Origin: Butyrivibrio sp. INlla18
GTDB taxonomy: Bacteria > Bacillota > Clostridia > Lachnospirales > Lachnospiraceae
Direction of reading: 5' to 3'
Length of the DNA: 64,000 nucleotides
Assembly (NCBI RefSeq): GCF_900103635.1
Contig: NZ_FMXK01000008.1
Coordinates: 176,159 to 240,158 of the forward strand
The notes below the pieces were generated by a model. It did not search any database, was not told the origin of the DNA, and saw only the letters and a list, made by a program, of their open reading frames with translations. A program made the position numbers and the translations under genes. Each line of letters begins with the position of its first letter. Position 1 is the first letter of the stretch. This document shows, piece by piece, positions 34,307 to 41,149 of the stretch.

Positions 34307-34837
34307 ATGAGTACAGGTGTCATAATCACAGAAACGGTATATTGCTTTGATTTCCTTAAGCATAAGCTGGAAATAGCCGTCTTACACAGAGAGAAAGACA
34401 AGCTTATCCGTCTGATGCTTGATGATAAAACTGTGCTGGAGACGCCTTCGGAAGATATGGAGCTGTCCGACCCTGAATTGATAAAAAAGACCGGTGAGGA
34501 CTTTGCGAGGGAACATGCAAACAATAAGTATAGCGATCTTTTCATGAAACATGGAGACAAGCTTGTCATGACAGAGAAGATCATCCGCTTTGAGGGTGCG
34601 ACTGAATATAATAAAATGCGTTCGGAAGTCATTGTAAGCAAAGGATTTACAGAAATCACATCAGAGACAGGGATAGAAGGAGAGCAGATTCACATACGGC
34701 TTGCCGGTGATAATTTTTCCGATGTTTTTGAAAAGATCCGGATGACATCAACAGTTATGCAGAAAATGGTTGAGGAAGCCACAAAGAACATCACTGAGTT
34801 ATCGAGTGATGTTGTGAGGGATGATTTTGGTTGGTAA
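34307..34837 (+). CDS. Hypothetical protein downstream of the macrodomain/sirtuin pair
   Basis: 176 residues, no signal peptide or membrane helix, mixed alpha/beta pattern, single Cys. GGGAGG precedes the start. It begins 37 bp after the sirtuin stop on the same strand and is probably cotranscribed, so it could be a substrate or partner. No family recognised. Confidence 0.55.
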   Translation: MSTGVIITETVYCFDFLKHKLEIAVLHREKDKLIRLMLDDKTVLETPSEDMELSDPELIKKTGEDFAREHANNKYSDLFMKHGDKLVMTEKIIRFEGATEYNKMRSEVIVSKGFTEITSETGIEGEQIHIRLAGDNFSDVFEKIRMTSTVMQKMVEEATKNITELSSDVVRDDFGW

Positions 34838-34921
34838 GAACGGGTGTGTCATCCCCAGCCGGTCTGGATCATCGCAACATAGGGAGCAGGCAAGAGCCTG
34901 ATGGACTGAGGTTTTATTCAT

Positions 34922-35350
34922 ATGAAATTCGCGATCAGATATCAATCAAGAGGCGGGAAGACGCAGAAAGTAGCAAATATCATGGCGGAGGTTCTGGGAG
35001 TTGAGGCGCTCAGTCTTGATACGCCTGTCACAGAGCATGTAGACCATCTTTTCATAGGCGGTGGCCTTTATGTAAAAAGGCACAATGAGGCGATCAAGGT
35101 TTTCCTGGAGAATACGGATCTGTCCCTGATAGGCGAGATAGTGCCGTTTGCTACATGCAATGAGTTTTCAAATGTGATCAAGCAGATAAGGAAGTTTTGC
35201 AAGGATAATAATGTAAAGTGCTCGGATGAGGATCTTTGCATCAAATGGGTGCTTGAAGGGATGCTCGATATTGGCTTCAGAGGAGCAGATTTTACACCGG
35301 AGCTGATCGAGAGGATCAGGAGCTTTGCGTCAAAGTTTAAAGGAGCATGA
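34922..35350 (+). CDS. Flavodoxin-domain protein
   Basis: 142 residues. N-terminal flavin phosphate loop region FAIRYQSRGGKTQKVANIMAEVLGVEAL and the second flavodoxin strand HLFIGGGLYVKRHNEAIKVFLEN. C-terminal half is less typical. Related to the flavodoxin gene at 62,301. It is five bases upstream of the next redox-type gene. Confidence 0.75.
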   Translation: MKFAIRYQSRGGKTQKVANIMAEVLGVEALSLDTPVTEHVDHLFIGGGLYVKRHNEAIKVFLENTDLSLIGEIVPFATCNEFSNVIKQIRKFCKDNNVKCSDEDLCIKWVLEGMLDIGFRGADFTPELIERIRSFASKFKGA

Positions 35351-35355
35351 GATAA

Positions 35356-35703
35356 GTGAGTAAGGCAATAGAGGCAAAGAACAAATTCGGAAAAATGATG
35401 TGTGCCGCAGCTGTGCTGACAACATATGCTGATGAAGCCGGAATCAGCAAAGTAAAGGCTATGGCTATGGGACCTGCTATGTCAGGCGGACGTATGGTCA
35501 AATGTGGCGCGGTTCTTGCTGCAGAGGAAGTATTAAAAAAGCAGGCTCCCGATAAGATACCGGAGCTTGAGAGACGCTTTGGGGAAAAGAACGGATCTCT
35601 GTTGTGTGCGGAGCTTAAAGGTCGCACAGGCGGACCTGTTCTGCAGTCTTGTCCCGGATGTATTGAAGATGCGTCTGTAATCCTCGAGGAATTATTAGGG
35701 TAA
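35356..35703 (+). CDS. C_GCAxxG_C_C-like redox protein
   Basis: 115 residues from a GTG start five bases after the flavodoxin. Cys spacing MMCAAAVLTTYADEAG, ...MVKCGAVLAAEEVL..., LLCAELKG..., LQSCPGCIEDASVILEELL resembles the C_GCAxxG_C_C family, which binds metals or Fe-S in anaerobes. The first motif is altered (MCAAAV rather than NCxxAV). Probably a redox partner of the flavodoxin. Confidence 0.6.
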   Translation: MSKAIEAKNKFGKMMCAAAVLTTYADEAGISKVKAMAMGPAMSGGRMVKCGAVLAAEEVLKKQAPDKIPELERRFGEKNGSLLCAELKGRTGGPVLQSCPGCIEDASVILEELLG

Positions 35704-35716
35704 AGGAGGTTGCGCC

Positions 35717-35938
35717 ATGAAGAAATTTCTTGATCTGGGAGATCAGTATGCAAAAGAAAGCACATGGAAAGACTATGCGCTTATCAAGTTCTGCCTCTTC
35801 TCGATGGGAATGATCGCGGGGACACAGGTTCCTGAAAAACACAAGAAGAAAGTGATCATAGCTGCTGCATGTGTATTTGTGGCGACCTATATTCCTCTTA
35901 TGGCGAAGGTATTTCACATAGCTTTTAAGGAAAAGTAA
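35717..35938 (+). CDS. Small membrane protein
   Basis: 73 residues, with a basic/acidic N-terminus and two hydrophobic segments (ALIKFCLFSMGMIAGTQV and VIIAAACVFVATYIPLMAKVF). AAAGGAGG precedes the start. It sits between the redox protein and FluC. Function unknown. Confidence 0.6.
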   Translation: MKKFLDLGDQYAKESTWKDYALIKFCLFSMGMIAGTQVPEKHKKKVIIAAACVFVATYIPLMAKVFHIAFKEK

Positions 35939-35941
35939 GAC

Positions 35942-36322
35942 ATGGAGACAATTATGGGTTTTTTATTTGTTGCTGCCGGCGGAGCGCTTGGAGCAATGGG
36001 AAGGTATGCGATAAGCCTGATTCCTGTCAAAACAAGCTTTCCGATACTGACGCTGGTTACGAATATTATCGGAGCGGTATTGATCGGGTTTATAGTAGGA
36101 GTTTTCGGGGACAGAGATGATATTTCACGAAATATGACTCTGTTTTGGAAGACAGGTATCTGTGGTGGCTTTACTACTTTCTCGACCTTTTCTCTTGAAG
36201 CATTTACCTTGTTTGAAAACAAACAAATTGTAACAGGCGGGGTATATGTTGTACTCAGCGTGGTATTCTGCGTCGCCGGCATTTATTTCGGAAGGCAGCT
36301 TTCTAAAGTAGTTGCGATGTGA
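35942..36322 (+). CDS. crcB: Fluoride channel FluC/CrcB (copy 1)
   Basis: Membrane dimer that exports fluoride. 126 residues, four helices. Signature GGALGAMGRYAISLI near the N-terminus and GGFTTFSTFSLEAF in helix 3. ATG at 35942 chosen, AAGGA ten bases upstream; another ATG at 35954. A close paralogue lies at 51,545. No fluoride riboswitch was seen upstream. Confidence 0.9.
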   Translation: METIMGFLFVAAGGALGAMGRYAISLIPVKTSFPILTLVTNIIGAVLIGFIVGVFGDRDDISRNMTLFWKTGICGGFTTFSTFSLEAFTLFENKQIVTGGVYVVLSVVFCVAGIYFGRQLSKVVAM

Positions 36323-36392
36323 GCATGGTTTAAGAATTATCCCAAAACGAGAGTGGACATTTGTATGGCTGCTCTTTTTTTGAAAAAACATA

Positions 36393-36442
36393 TTGACACA
36401 CATCTATGTGTGATATAGTTCGCATAGATAATAGTCTATGCG
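36393..36442 (+). promoter_or_regulatory. arsR promoter and operators
   Basis: TTGACA (36393-36398) and TATAGT (36414-36419), 15 bp apart. Palindrome CACACAT-CT-ATGTGTG (36397-36412) lies in the spacer and CGCATAG-N8-CTATGCG (36421-36442) just downstream. Confidence 0.65.
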
Positions 36443-36456
36443 AAAGGAGAACCGTG

Positions 36457-36765
36457 ATGACAGCTAAGGAAGTAGCGCTGATCTGTAAGGCGATGTCAGA
36501 TGAGAACAGGCTTAGGATCATAGAGATGCTGACAAAGGGAGAAAAGTGCGGATGCGACCTTCTTGAAAAGCTTCAGGTCACTCAGCCAACATTGTCGCAT
36601 CATATGAAGGTTCTTGGAGACTGCGGGCTGGTGGAATCCAGAAAAGACGGAAAGTGGAGCTATTATTCCATCAATTGCGATAAGTTCAAGGAATTCAAGG
36701 ACTATATTAACGATATTTCCTGCTGCGATTGTGTGGCAGATAAATGCTGCTGCAAGAAAGGTTAA
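36457..36765 (+). CDS. ArsR-family metal(loid)-sensing repressor
   Basis: 102 residues from the ATG at 36457 (AAAGGAGAA upstream). Winged helix MSDENRLRIIEMLTKGEKCGCDLLEKLQVTQPTLSHHMKVL, with CGCDL like the arsenite-binding CxC of ArsR. The C-terminal tail ends in a cysteine cluster CCDCVADKCCCKKG that could bind metal. Binding of a metalloid should release the operators found here and before the permease. Confidence 0.9.
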   Translation: MTAKEVALICKAMSDENRLRIIEMLTKGEKCGCDLLEKLQVTQPTLSHHMKVLGDCGLVESRKDGKWSYYSINCDKFKEFKDYINDISCCDCVADKCCCKKG

Positions 36766-36775
36766 GGTGGATACG

Positions 36776-37009
36776 ATGGTAAATGTTAAGGTTTTAGGTG
36801 GTGGATGCAATAAGTGCGAGACACTTCTTGCCAATGCAAAGGAAGCAATCAGCAATCTCGGAGTAGAGGCTGAGGTCGAGTATATTACGGATTTTTCCGT
36901 GATCGCAGGTTATGGGATCATGTCTACTCCTGCTCTGGTGGTAAATGAAAAGGTTGTTTCAACAGGTAAAGTGCTTAAGACAGTGGAGATTGAGAAGTTC
37001 CTGAAGTAA
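36776..37009 (+). CDS. Thioredoxin-fold redox protein (CxxC)
   Basis: 77 residues from the ATG at 36776. VKVLGGGCNKCETLLANAKEA has the redox CxxC, and STPALVVNEKVVSTGKV the cis-proline loop. It resembles the small 'redox-active disulfide protein 2' family often found with ArsP-like permeases. It lies ten bases after arsR. Confidence 0.85.
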   Translation: MVNVKVLGGGCNKCETLLANAKEAISNLGVEAEVEYITDFSVIAGYGIMSTPALVVNEKVVSTGKVLKTVEIEKFLK

Positions 37010-37063
37010 CAAGGCTTCTTCTTTTGTTCTGACCGGAGAAATCCGGTTTTATTTTGAAATTAT

Positions 37064-37083
37064 ACATAGACAAATGTCTATGT
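37064..37083 (+). promoter_or_regulatory. ArsR-type operator before the permease
   Basis: Perfect palindrome ACATAGAC-AAAT-GTCTATGT just upstream of the permease ribosome site. It shares the CATAG/CTATG half-sites of the arsR promoter. Confidence 0.75.
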
Positions 37084-37096
37084 GAAAGGAGAAGTT

Positions 37097-38104
37097 ATGA
37101 TCTGGAAATTTATACAGGAACAGATACTTGGGATGAAGTGGCTGAATGACGTGATAGGAAACCTTTTGTCGCTTGTCGGTCTTGATATAACAACAAAGAT
37201 CGGAGGAAGCATTCAGTTTTTCATCTATGACGTGATCAAGATAACGGTGCTCTTATGTGTCCTTATCTTCGGCATCAGTTATATTCAGAGCTACTTTCCG
37301 CCGGAAAGAAGCAAGAAGCTCATGAGTAAGTTTCATGGGATAGGTGCAAACACAGTTGCTGCACTTCTTGGGACGGTAACACCGTTTTGCAGCTGTTCAT
37401 CCATCCCGATTTTCATAGGATTTACAAGCGCCGGACTTCCTATCGGAGTGACTTTTTCGTTTTTGATCTCATCGCCTATGGTGGATCTCGGAAGCCTGGT
37501 TCTATTGATGAGCATATTCGGACCGAAGGTTGCGATCATCTATGTAGTGCTCGGTCTTGTGATAGCTGTTATCGGCGGCTCAATCATAGAGCGTATGCAT
37601 CTTGAAAATGAGCTTGAAGACGTTGTTAAGAATGCTCTTAAGGCAGGTCATGTAGATATCTCAGCCCCGGACCTTACACAGAAGGACAGACTGATCTTTG
37701 CAAGGGATCAGGTAGCTGAGACATTTAAGAAGGTATTTCCTTATATCCTGATTGGTGTAGGCATCGGAGCTGTGATCCACAACTGGATCCCGGAAAGCTG
37801 GATCGAGACAGTCCTTGGAAGCAAAAACCCTCTGGGTGTTCCGCTTGCGACACTGATCGGTGTGCCCATGTATGCTGATATATTCGGGACTATCCCTGTT
37901 GCGGAAGCGCTTTTAGCTAAGGGGGCACTGCTTGGAACAGTCCTTGCATTCATGATGGCAGTTACAACGCTTTCCCTTCCTTCGATGATCATGCTGAGGA
38001 AAGCGGTGAAGCCAAAACTGCTTGGAATCTTCATCGGGATATGCGTAATCGGTATCATCTTGGTCGGTTATGGATTTAACATTTTTCAGAGTATGGTTAT
38101 TTAA
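37097..38104 (+). CDS. Permease of the ArsP/DUF318 type
   Basis: 335 residues from the ATG at 37097 (AAAGGAG upstream); an in-frame GTG at 37082 is inside the operator. About eight helices. The signature TPFCSCSSIPIFIGFTSAGLPIGVTFSFLISSPMVDLG is that of DUF318 permeases such as the organoarsenical exporter ArsP. With ArsR and the CxxC protein it probably forms a metal(loid) efflux operon. Substrate uncertain. Confidence 0.85.
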   Translation: MIWKFIQEQILGMKWLNDVIGNLLSLVGLDITTKIGGSIQFFIYDVIKITVLLCVLIFGISYIQSYFPPERSKKLMSKFHGIGANTVAALLGTVTPFCSCSSIPIFIGFTSAGLPIGVTFSFLISSPMVDLGSLVLLMSIFGPKVAIIYVVLGLVIAVIGGSIIERMHLENELEDVVKNALKAGHVDISAPDLTQKDRLIFARDQVAETFKKVFPYILIGVGIGAVIHNWIPESWIETVLGSKNPLGVPLATLIGVPMYADIFGTIPVAEALLAKGALLGTVLAFMMAVTTLSLPSMIMLRKAVKPKLLGIFIGICVIGIILVGYGFNIFQSMVI

Positions 38105-38308
38105 GAGCATGAGGATCTTGGTGTTGCAAGCTGCTGGATCCACAGGGCTAAGGAAGAATTTGAATCAGAGGAAGGCAAAGAGATCCTTAAAAGCCTTGGT
38201 ATAGAAGGTGATTATGAAGGCATCGGACACCTGGTCATCGGTTATGCCGCAGCACCTGCAAATAATGCTGCACCGAGAAAAGACGATTACGTGTACTATG
38301 CAAGATAG
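38105..38308 (+). pseudogene. Nitroreductase C-terminal remnant
   Basis: In frame directly after the permease stop, 67 codons read EHEDLGVASCWIHRAKEEF... and ...GIEGDYEGIGHLVIGYAAAPA, ending at TAG. This is the C-terminal third of a nitroreductase; no start or N-terminus is present. Probably left by a recombination that joined the permease to it. Confidence 0.75.
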
Positions 38309-38345
38309 ATATAAGCAAACCTGAGACAAAGATGTTTGTATAAGA

Positions 38346-38388
38346 AAAACCTGTACTATACCTGAAATATGGATAGTACAGGTTTTTT
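38346..38388. terminator. Hairpin between converging genes
   Basis: ACCTGTACTAT pairs with ATAGTACAGGT, followed by T6. It ends the permease unit and, on the other strand, the HAD gene. Confidence 0.8.
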
Positions 38389-38716
38389 ACATCGCTTGAG
38401 CTGGCAGCATGGCCTTGTCATCGATGTAATAATCGCAGGTGATCTTTCTGGAATTGTTGCCGTACATCTCGACGATCTCGGGAAGATTGTCATTGATGGC
38501 ATCAAAGGTAAGCTCATGTTCTGAGCACCAAAGGACCGCTTTATCCAAGGCTTCACCGGCACGGCATGTCCAGAGGATTAGCTTGTTGCCGGAAGCCTGT
38601 TGGCGTTTGAGATATTCTATGAGAGGACGGTTAGGCTCGCCAAGCTCAGGCCAGTTGCTGTAGCAGAGCGTTCCGTCAAAGTCTACGGCGATGATCTGAT
38701 ATGCTGTTGTACTCAT
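38387..38716 (-). CDS. Small HAD-superfamily phosphatase-like protein
   Basis: 109 residues. The catalytic loop IIAVDFDGTLCYSNWP (motif I) and LILWTCRAGEALD (motif II) are clear; YIDDKA gives the C-terminal aspartates. Such compact HADs are common in phages and mobile islands. Substrate unknown. Confidence 0.8.
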   Translation of the reverse strand: MSTTAYQIIAVDFDGTLCYSNWPELGEPNRPLIEYLKRQQASGNKLILWTCRAGEALDKAVLWCSEHELTFDAINDNLPEIVEMYGNNSRKITCDYYIDDKAMLPAQAM

Positions 38717-38737
38717 GACGGGCCTCCTTTCTTCAGG

Positions 38738-38977
38738 CTATGTATCAAGCCCTGATTTATGTGGCTGTGTAGTATGTTCTTCCTCCAGATGGAAGATATC
38801 TTCCACAGAGACTTTAAAATATGCTGCAAGGCGAAGAGCTGTTTCAAGGCTGGCCGGATTCTTTTCAAGCTCGATGTTGCTGATACTTTTTTCACACATA
38901 CCGACAGCTATTGCAAGATCAGCCTGCTTTAAGCGCTGTTCCTTGCGCAGCTTCTTAAGATCGTTTTTGACTGCCAT
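38738..38977 (-). CDS. XRE-family helix-turn-helix regulator
   Basis: 79 residues from the ATG at 38977 (GGGAGGG upstream). LKKLRKEQRLKQADLAIAVGMCEKSISNIELEKNPASLETALRLAAYFKVSVEDIF is a complete Cro/C1-type domain. It is 21 bp from the HAD gene start, same strand, so both may be one unit. Confidence 0.88.
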   Translation of the reverse strand: MAVKNDLKKLRKEQRLKQADLAIAVGMCEKSISNIELEKNPASLETALRLAAYFKVSVEDIFHLEEEHTTQPHKSGLDT

Positions 38978-39054
38978 ATAATCCCTCCCTTTTGGTTGAC
39001 CTGATACGGGGAGCAATTATATTGTAGCAATCAACATGTACAATAATCTGGACT

Positions 39055-39756
39055 CTAACTCACAACCCGGCCAAAAGTTTTAAATGTTTCTCCTTCGGCA
39101 ATCTCAATAGGATCGTACTTGTCATTCAGTGAAATGAGGTACGTTCCTTTTTTATTACTTTGAAGCTTCTTACAGTAGGCGTTTCCGTTGTAATAGAAAA
39201 TCCCGATCTCTCCATCATTCAGTTCATCTGTCTTCTGGATCCACACGATCTGTTTATCCAGGTATCTCGGCATCATGCTGTCTCCGCTGATGCGCACTCC
39301 GAAATCAGCTGTCTCCGGAACTTCAGGTCCGACTTCGACTTCTTCATAGCTGTCGTTGTCAAGAAACTGACCGGTTCCTGCGGATACAGGCATATCATAC
39401 AGATTGAGTATCCTGACAGGCTGTAGGATACGGACGGGAGCTGCCTGGTACTTTTCGGAGCCCTTCAGCAAGTCAATATAATTAAGCGCCATCGTCCTGC
39501 CTTCCTCATTGAGCTCAGCCATAGGATCGTCCGGATTGTATCCTCCTATAAACTGATTGAAGATATCCGTGATCCCGAGGATCTTGCACATCGCAAGAAA
39601 CTGTACTGCGTTCGGAATGCTGTTACCGGTCTCCCAGGTGCTGTATGCTGCAGGTTTGGTAGGGATTCCCATTCCGGTAAGCTTATCGCAGATATCCTGT
39701 TGTGAGTATTTCAGGTTTTTCCGATATGCTGCAAATATGTTTCCGATATTGTCCAT
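39055..39756 (-). CDS. CI/LexA-like repressor with S24 peptidase domain
   Basis: 233 residues. N-terminal XRE helix-turn-helix (NIFAAYRKNLKYSQQDICDKLTG), C-terminal S24 domain with the nucleophile in GVRISGDSMMPRYLD and the general-base lysine in NAYCKKLQ. Such repressors self-cleave after DNA damage and keep phage or ICE genes silent. It faces the integrase-side genes, with a structured leader between. Confidence 0.9.
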   Translation of the reverse strand: MDNIGNIFAAYRKNLKYSQQDICDKLTGMGIPTKPAAYSTWETGNSIPNAVQFLAMCKILGITDIFNQFIGGYNPDDPMAELNEEGRTMALNYIDLLKGSEKYQAAPVRILQPVRILNLYDMPVSAGTGQFLDNDSYEEVEVGPEVPETADFGVRISGDSMMPRYLDKQIVWIQKTDELNDGEIGIFYYNGNAYCKKLQSNKKGTYLISLNDKYDPIEIAEGETFKTFGRVVS

Positions 39757-39861
39757 AAGTGACCTCTTTCTAAGTGTGGGATACAGCCCACACGTCTGTG
39801 AATCTAATATACTTCATAGGGCGGATAAAATCAATAGAAAAATCAAATATAATTAGAAAAC

Positions 39862-39875
39862 GGAAATATGTTTCC
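39862..39875. promoter_or_regulatory. Candidate operator of the S24 repressor
   Basis: GGAAA-TATG-TTTCC palindrome. It is flanked by AT-rich direct repeats with AATCAAAT...TTAGA (about 39841-39856 and 39880-39892), between the repressor and the rightward genes. Confidence 0.45.
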
Positions 39876-39917
39876 ATTGAAATCAAATTAGACTTGTTTT
39901 ATATTAGATACTCGTAA

Positions 39918-40088
39918 GGGGTACACGTACTGGCCGGCCGGCAGAATGGTACCCCATACACAAGCAACTTTTGGGGAAGGGGCTTGCGGACCACGCTAAC
40001 CTTCGGCGGTCGGAACTTGGTTCGCTGCTTGTTTGGGATGGAGGTAATGAACATGCCTATGATTGTTTACACGCGTAGGAGGATATGA
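39918..40088 (+). other. Structured leader with 13-codon ORF
   Basis: GC-rich, in contrast with its surroundings. GGGGTAC (39918-39924) pairs with GTACCCC (39949-39955) around a GGCCGGCC-containing loop. CAAGCA (39961-39966) pairs with TGCTTG (40026-40031), enclosing GACC/GGTC. A short ORF (40047-40088, MNMPMIVYTRRRI) follows with GATGGAGG upstream and ends ATGA over the next possible start. Role unknown; it could be a riboregulator or a translated leader. The rest of the 39,757-40,279 gap holds nothing else I recognise. Confidence 0.5.
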
Positions 40089-40279
40089 ACTATCTTCTTT
40101 CTGCGCAGGAAGAAAAATTGAATAAAGAGGTTTTTAGTGAGCTGCCCGGACCTCGGGGTATTATAGTCAGCTCGCTTTGCGGATCGACTAATCAACGTTT
40201 CGCAGTAATCTGTAAAGGTGACTTTCCCTTTCCTTTTCAGACTTCAGATCAAAACATTGAATTGGAGGTGAAGAGCCGA

Positions 40280-40486
40280 ATGCAGGCGATTGATTTTTAT
40301 TGCAAGAAGTGCAGGAAATCCATGCGGATCTCCTACGCACTGACCGGAGACAGGACGGCTCCGGCTATGAACGGCATTATGATAAAGTGCCACACTCACA
40401 AATGTACCAGAGTAGTGACCCTCAAGAATTTTACAGAGGGGCAGATCGTCGAGAGAACGGATGCTCTCGGAAAGTGCTACTTATAA
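40280..40486 (+). CDS. Small zinc-ribbon-like protein
   Basis: 68 residues from the ATG at 40280, which has GGAGGTG nine bases upstream. IDFYCKKCRKSMRISYALTGDRTAPAMNGIMIKCHTHKCTRVVTLKNF has CxxC ... CxxxxC, a likely zinc site. An in-frame longer version starts at 40085 (133 residues). Unrecognised family; typical of mobile islands. Confidence 0.55.
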   Translation: MQAIDFYCKKCRKSMRISYALTGDRTAPAMNGIMIKCHTHKCTRVVTLKNFTEGQIVERTDALGKCYL

Positions 40487-40579
40487 GCTTTAGCGATCAG
40501 GACGAAATCAAGCGTGCATGACACGCATAATTACAACTAAATGAGGGCTTCATGATATGGGGGCATGACCCACCGCGGA

Positions 40580-40628
40580 CGCATGAAAAGATAACCGGTA
40601 AAACGGAGTCTTTTCGTGCGTTTTGTTT
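40580..40628 (+). terminator. Hairpin terminator
   Basis: CGCATGAAAAGA pairs with TCTTTTCGTGCG (one G-T pair), followed by TTTTGTTT. Confidence 0.7.
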
Positions 40629-40687
40629 ATTGTAACGGACACAACAGTACATCTCTTTTTTCCGGTTCGCCCGGAAAGAAGGAGAAG

Positions 40688-41026
40688 ATGAACATATCTA
40701 TTAAGGAAGAAACATTAGGACAGAGGATCAGAGCACAGCGTATCAGACTTGGAATGACCCAGGAGGAACTGGCGGAGGAGATGAATACCACCAAAAGCAT
40801 GATCTCTTATTATGAGAATGATCACGGGGATATGAAACAGAGCATGATCGCTGAGTTCGCTAAGGTTCTGGGGACTACGGTTGAGTATCTGGTGTGCGGC
40901 GTGATAAAGGAAGGCAGCCCGGATGCGTCCTCTGCGGAGATGCTGCAGCTGTTTTCTTCGATGGACGACCGGACGAAGGAGATCATGCTGATCCAGATGA
41001 GAGCGTTGGTGAAAGGAGGGTGCTGA
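40688..41026 (+). CDS. XRE-family helix-turn-helix regulator
   Basis: 112 residues from the ATG at 40688 (AAGAAGGAGAAG upstream). TLGQRIRAQRIRLGMTQEELAEEMNTTKSMISYYENDHGDMKQSMIAEFAKVLGTTVEYLVCG is a complete domain, followed by a 45-residue tail. It lies just before the repeat array and ATPase gene and is the natural candidate to bind those repeats. Confidence 0.88.
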   Translation: MNISIKEETLGQRIRAQRIRLGMTQEELAEEMNTTKSMISYYENDHGDMKQSMIAEFAKVLGTTVEYLVCGVIKEGSPDASSAEMLQLFSSMDDRTKEIMLIQMRALVKGGC

Positions 41027-41031
41027 CATTT

Positions 41032-41108
41032 TTCCGATTGAAAAGTCAATATTCTTCCGATTCGAAACCTCACATTCTTCCGATTCAAGATTGATTTTTC
41101 TTCCGATT
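41032..41108 (+). repeat. Four repeats of TTCCGATT with exact 23-bp period
   Basis: TTCCGATT starts at 41032, 41055, 41078 and 41101, and copies two to four are preceded by TTC. The other bases of each unit differ. The third and fourth copies flank and overlap the promoter TTGATT (41091-41096), 17 bp, TAAAAT (41114-41119) of the next gene. Confidence 0.85.
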
Positions 41109-41149
41109 TAGGGTAAAATACTTTAAAAAGATAAGGAGCGAATGCCTGA

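Noticed and set aside
35942..36322. Fluoride riboswitch before crcB
   Set aside because: No GGNGAUGG-type core or matching pseudoknot could be found upstream of either copy.
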